From Candidatus Electrothrix scaldis (GTDB taxonomy: Bacteria > Desulfobacterota > Desulfobulbia > Desulfobulbales > Desulfobulbaceae), in NCBI GenBank assembly GCA_033584155.1, contig CP138355.1, forward strand, positions 3,047,826 to 3,111,825: a stretch of 64,000 nucleotides of DNA. Direction: 5' to 3'. Positions within the stretch are counted from its first letter, which is position 1. Every line of letters starts with the position of its first letter. Below, piece after piece: positions 63,348 through 64,000 of this stretch. Both the position numbers and the translations under genes were made by a program. The notes beneath the pieces were generated by a model. It ran no database searches. It was not told the origin of the DNA and saw only the letters and a program-made list of their open reading frames with translations.

Positions 63348-63726
63348 GGTAATACACTTCCTCGTTTTTTTTCAGCATCCCGTACTTCTCCCGGGCAATT
63401 TTTTCCAGGTACTCCTTATCATGGAGAAGCAGATCAATTTCCTTTTCCAGTGCCGCCTTTTCTTCCAGTAATCTTTTGTTCTCTTCAACCAGTCTGTTTG
63501 ACTTTTTCTCCATCTTATAATAAGAATACAGGCTGCAACGTGGAGCAAATAAAAGGAAAAAACTCCCAGCCAGAAAAAAAGTCAAGAGAGTACGACGAAA
63601 GATCTTTTTTTCTTTCAGACTCAGTCCCTTGCTTTGTCGTCGTTTGGGCCTATTGGTTCTTTTTTTCTGCAATGTTTTTTGCAAATGTTGAAATGTTGTA
63701 TTGCAATAATGTTGCAATAAATACAA
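63322..63726 (-). CDS. ftsB: FtsB/DivIC-family septum formation initiator
   Basis: A basic N-terminus, one membrane helix (FFLAGSFFLLFAP), a coiled coil (KKSNRLVEENKRLLEEKAALEKEIDLLLHD) and the YLEKIAREKYGMLKKNEEVYY end are the FtsB/DivIC layout. The family bridges FtsL and FtsQ in the divisome. TTG 63726 gives 134 residues, longer than usual; the first 20 or so codons coincide with repeated AATGTTG motifs and are probably not translated, so a start near 63663 is likely. Its end overlaps the hybrid kinase start. Confidence 0.85.
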   Translation of the reverse strand: MYLLQHYCNTTFQHLQKTLQKKRTNRPKRRQSKGLSLKEKKIFRRTLLTFFLAGSFFLLFAPRCSLYSYYKMEKKSNRLVEENKRLLEEKAALEKEIDLLLHDKEYLEKIAREKYGMLKKNEEVYYLDPKAKKK

Positions 63727-63872
63727 TTATACCGGTACGCCGCAAGCAGCGAGATATCAGCTGAGGAGTTAGGTGTTCCTCTTAGCCCCAAAGAGCGAAG
63801 AGGATGTACGATTGACTATATAATGTTCTGCTGTCACGCTCCGCAACAAAATACCTGCCTCGAAGCTTCTCT

Positions 63873-64000
63873 ATGAAAAAATGTCTGATCAGCAGTTGTT
63901 TGATTGGCTTATGCACCCGCTACGACGGGCAAAGTAAGCCCAATGAACGCTGTTTGAAATACCTTGATGACTTTATCTACATCCCTGTTTGCCCAGAGCA
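63873..64000 (+). CDS. DUF523 protein, 3' end outside window
   Basis: ATG 63873 opens MKKCLISSCLIGLCTRYDGQ and the frame stays open to the window end. C-x-S-C-L-(L/I)-G-x-x-x-R-Y-D-G is the signature of DUF523 (YbbK-type) proteins, small Cys-containing proteins of unknown function, often fused to DUF1722. The rest is not visible. Confidence 0.82.
   Translation, partial: MKKCLISSCLIGLCTRYDGQSKPNERCLKYLDDFIYIPVCPE

Overview
The window reads as chromosome of a Gram-negative anaerobe, most likely a Desulfobacterota member near Desulfobulbaceae. This placement is inference. The evidence is an outer membrane (LpxD, a MipA/OmpV-type porin, lipoproteins), a split archaeal-type glutamate synthase fused to ferredoxin and GltD-like modules, di-haem peroxidases, CbiB, and a probable selenocysteine codon. 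No rRNA, tRNA, CRISPR array or phage was recognised. Coding density is high on both strands, with short operons and many 4-nt ATGA overlaps.

Layout. 1-3.5 kb (minus): a lipoprotein that runs off the left edge, a small membrane protein and an LD-carboxypeptidase. 3.9-8.5 kb (plus): a MoxR-type AAA+ ATPase and two proteins ending in FGE-sulfatase/C-type-lectin-like domains that lack the FGE catalytic cysteines; this resembles NTPase-plus-FGE conflict or signalling cassettes. 9.4-12.8 kb: a V4R sensor followed by a SiaA-SiaB-SiaC-SiaD-like set (PP2C phosphatase, anti-sigma-type kinase, phosphoprotein switch, diguanylate cyclase), a complete c-di-GMP switch. 12.8-31.7 kb: mostly housekeeping (cutA, cbiB, FNT channel, ferredoxin, rseP, tsaB, ispG, namZ-like, lpxD, a CHASE2 cyclase, SPFH/NfeD pair, nucleoside transporter), interrupted by an AT-rich pair of unknown genes at 19.9-20.95 kb.

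32.0-35.4 kb holds an IS1380-family element that received a second copy of itself, after which one half inverted; both target-site duplications can be read. 35.6-38.7 kb: a Cu/Zn-type permease and a Liv-type binding lipoprotein. 38.7-42.0 kb: an 1104-residue protein with an N-terminal HEPN-like motif and no recognisable NTPase. 42.6-45.9 kb: two di-haem cytochrome c peroxidases and a SelD-like gene whose reading frame extends upstream through a UGA at the SelD active-site Cys/Sec position. A perfect hairpin follows that UGA at SECIS-like spacing, yet the SelD metal-binding aspartates are lost. I regard this as the most unusual object in the window.

46.1-53.6 kb: HNH endonuclease, folC, and the three-gene glutamate synthase. 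53.9-59.5 kb: a cysteine-cluster protein, a secreted PEBP-like protein, a thioredoxin-fold protein, an IS5/IS1182-like element that probably interrupts a secreted-protein gene, a family 4 uracil-DNA glycosylase and an FmdB zinc ribbon. 59.6-64 kb: a large EvgS/BvgS-type hybrid kinase, an FtsB-like protein and the start of a DUF523 gene.
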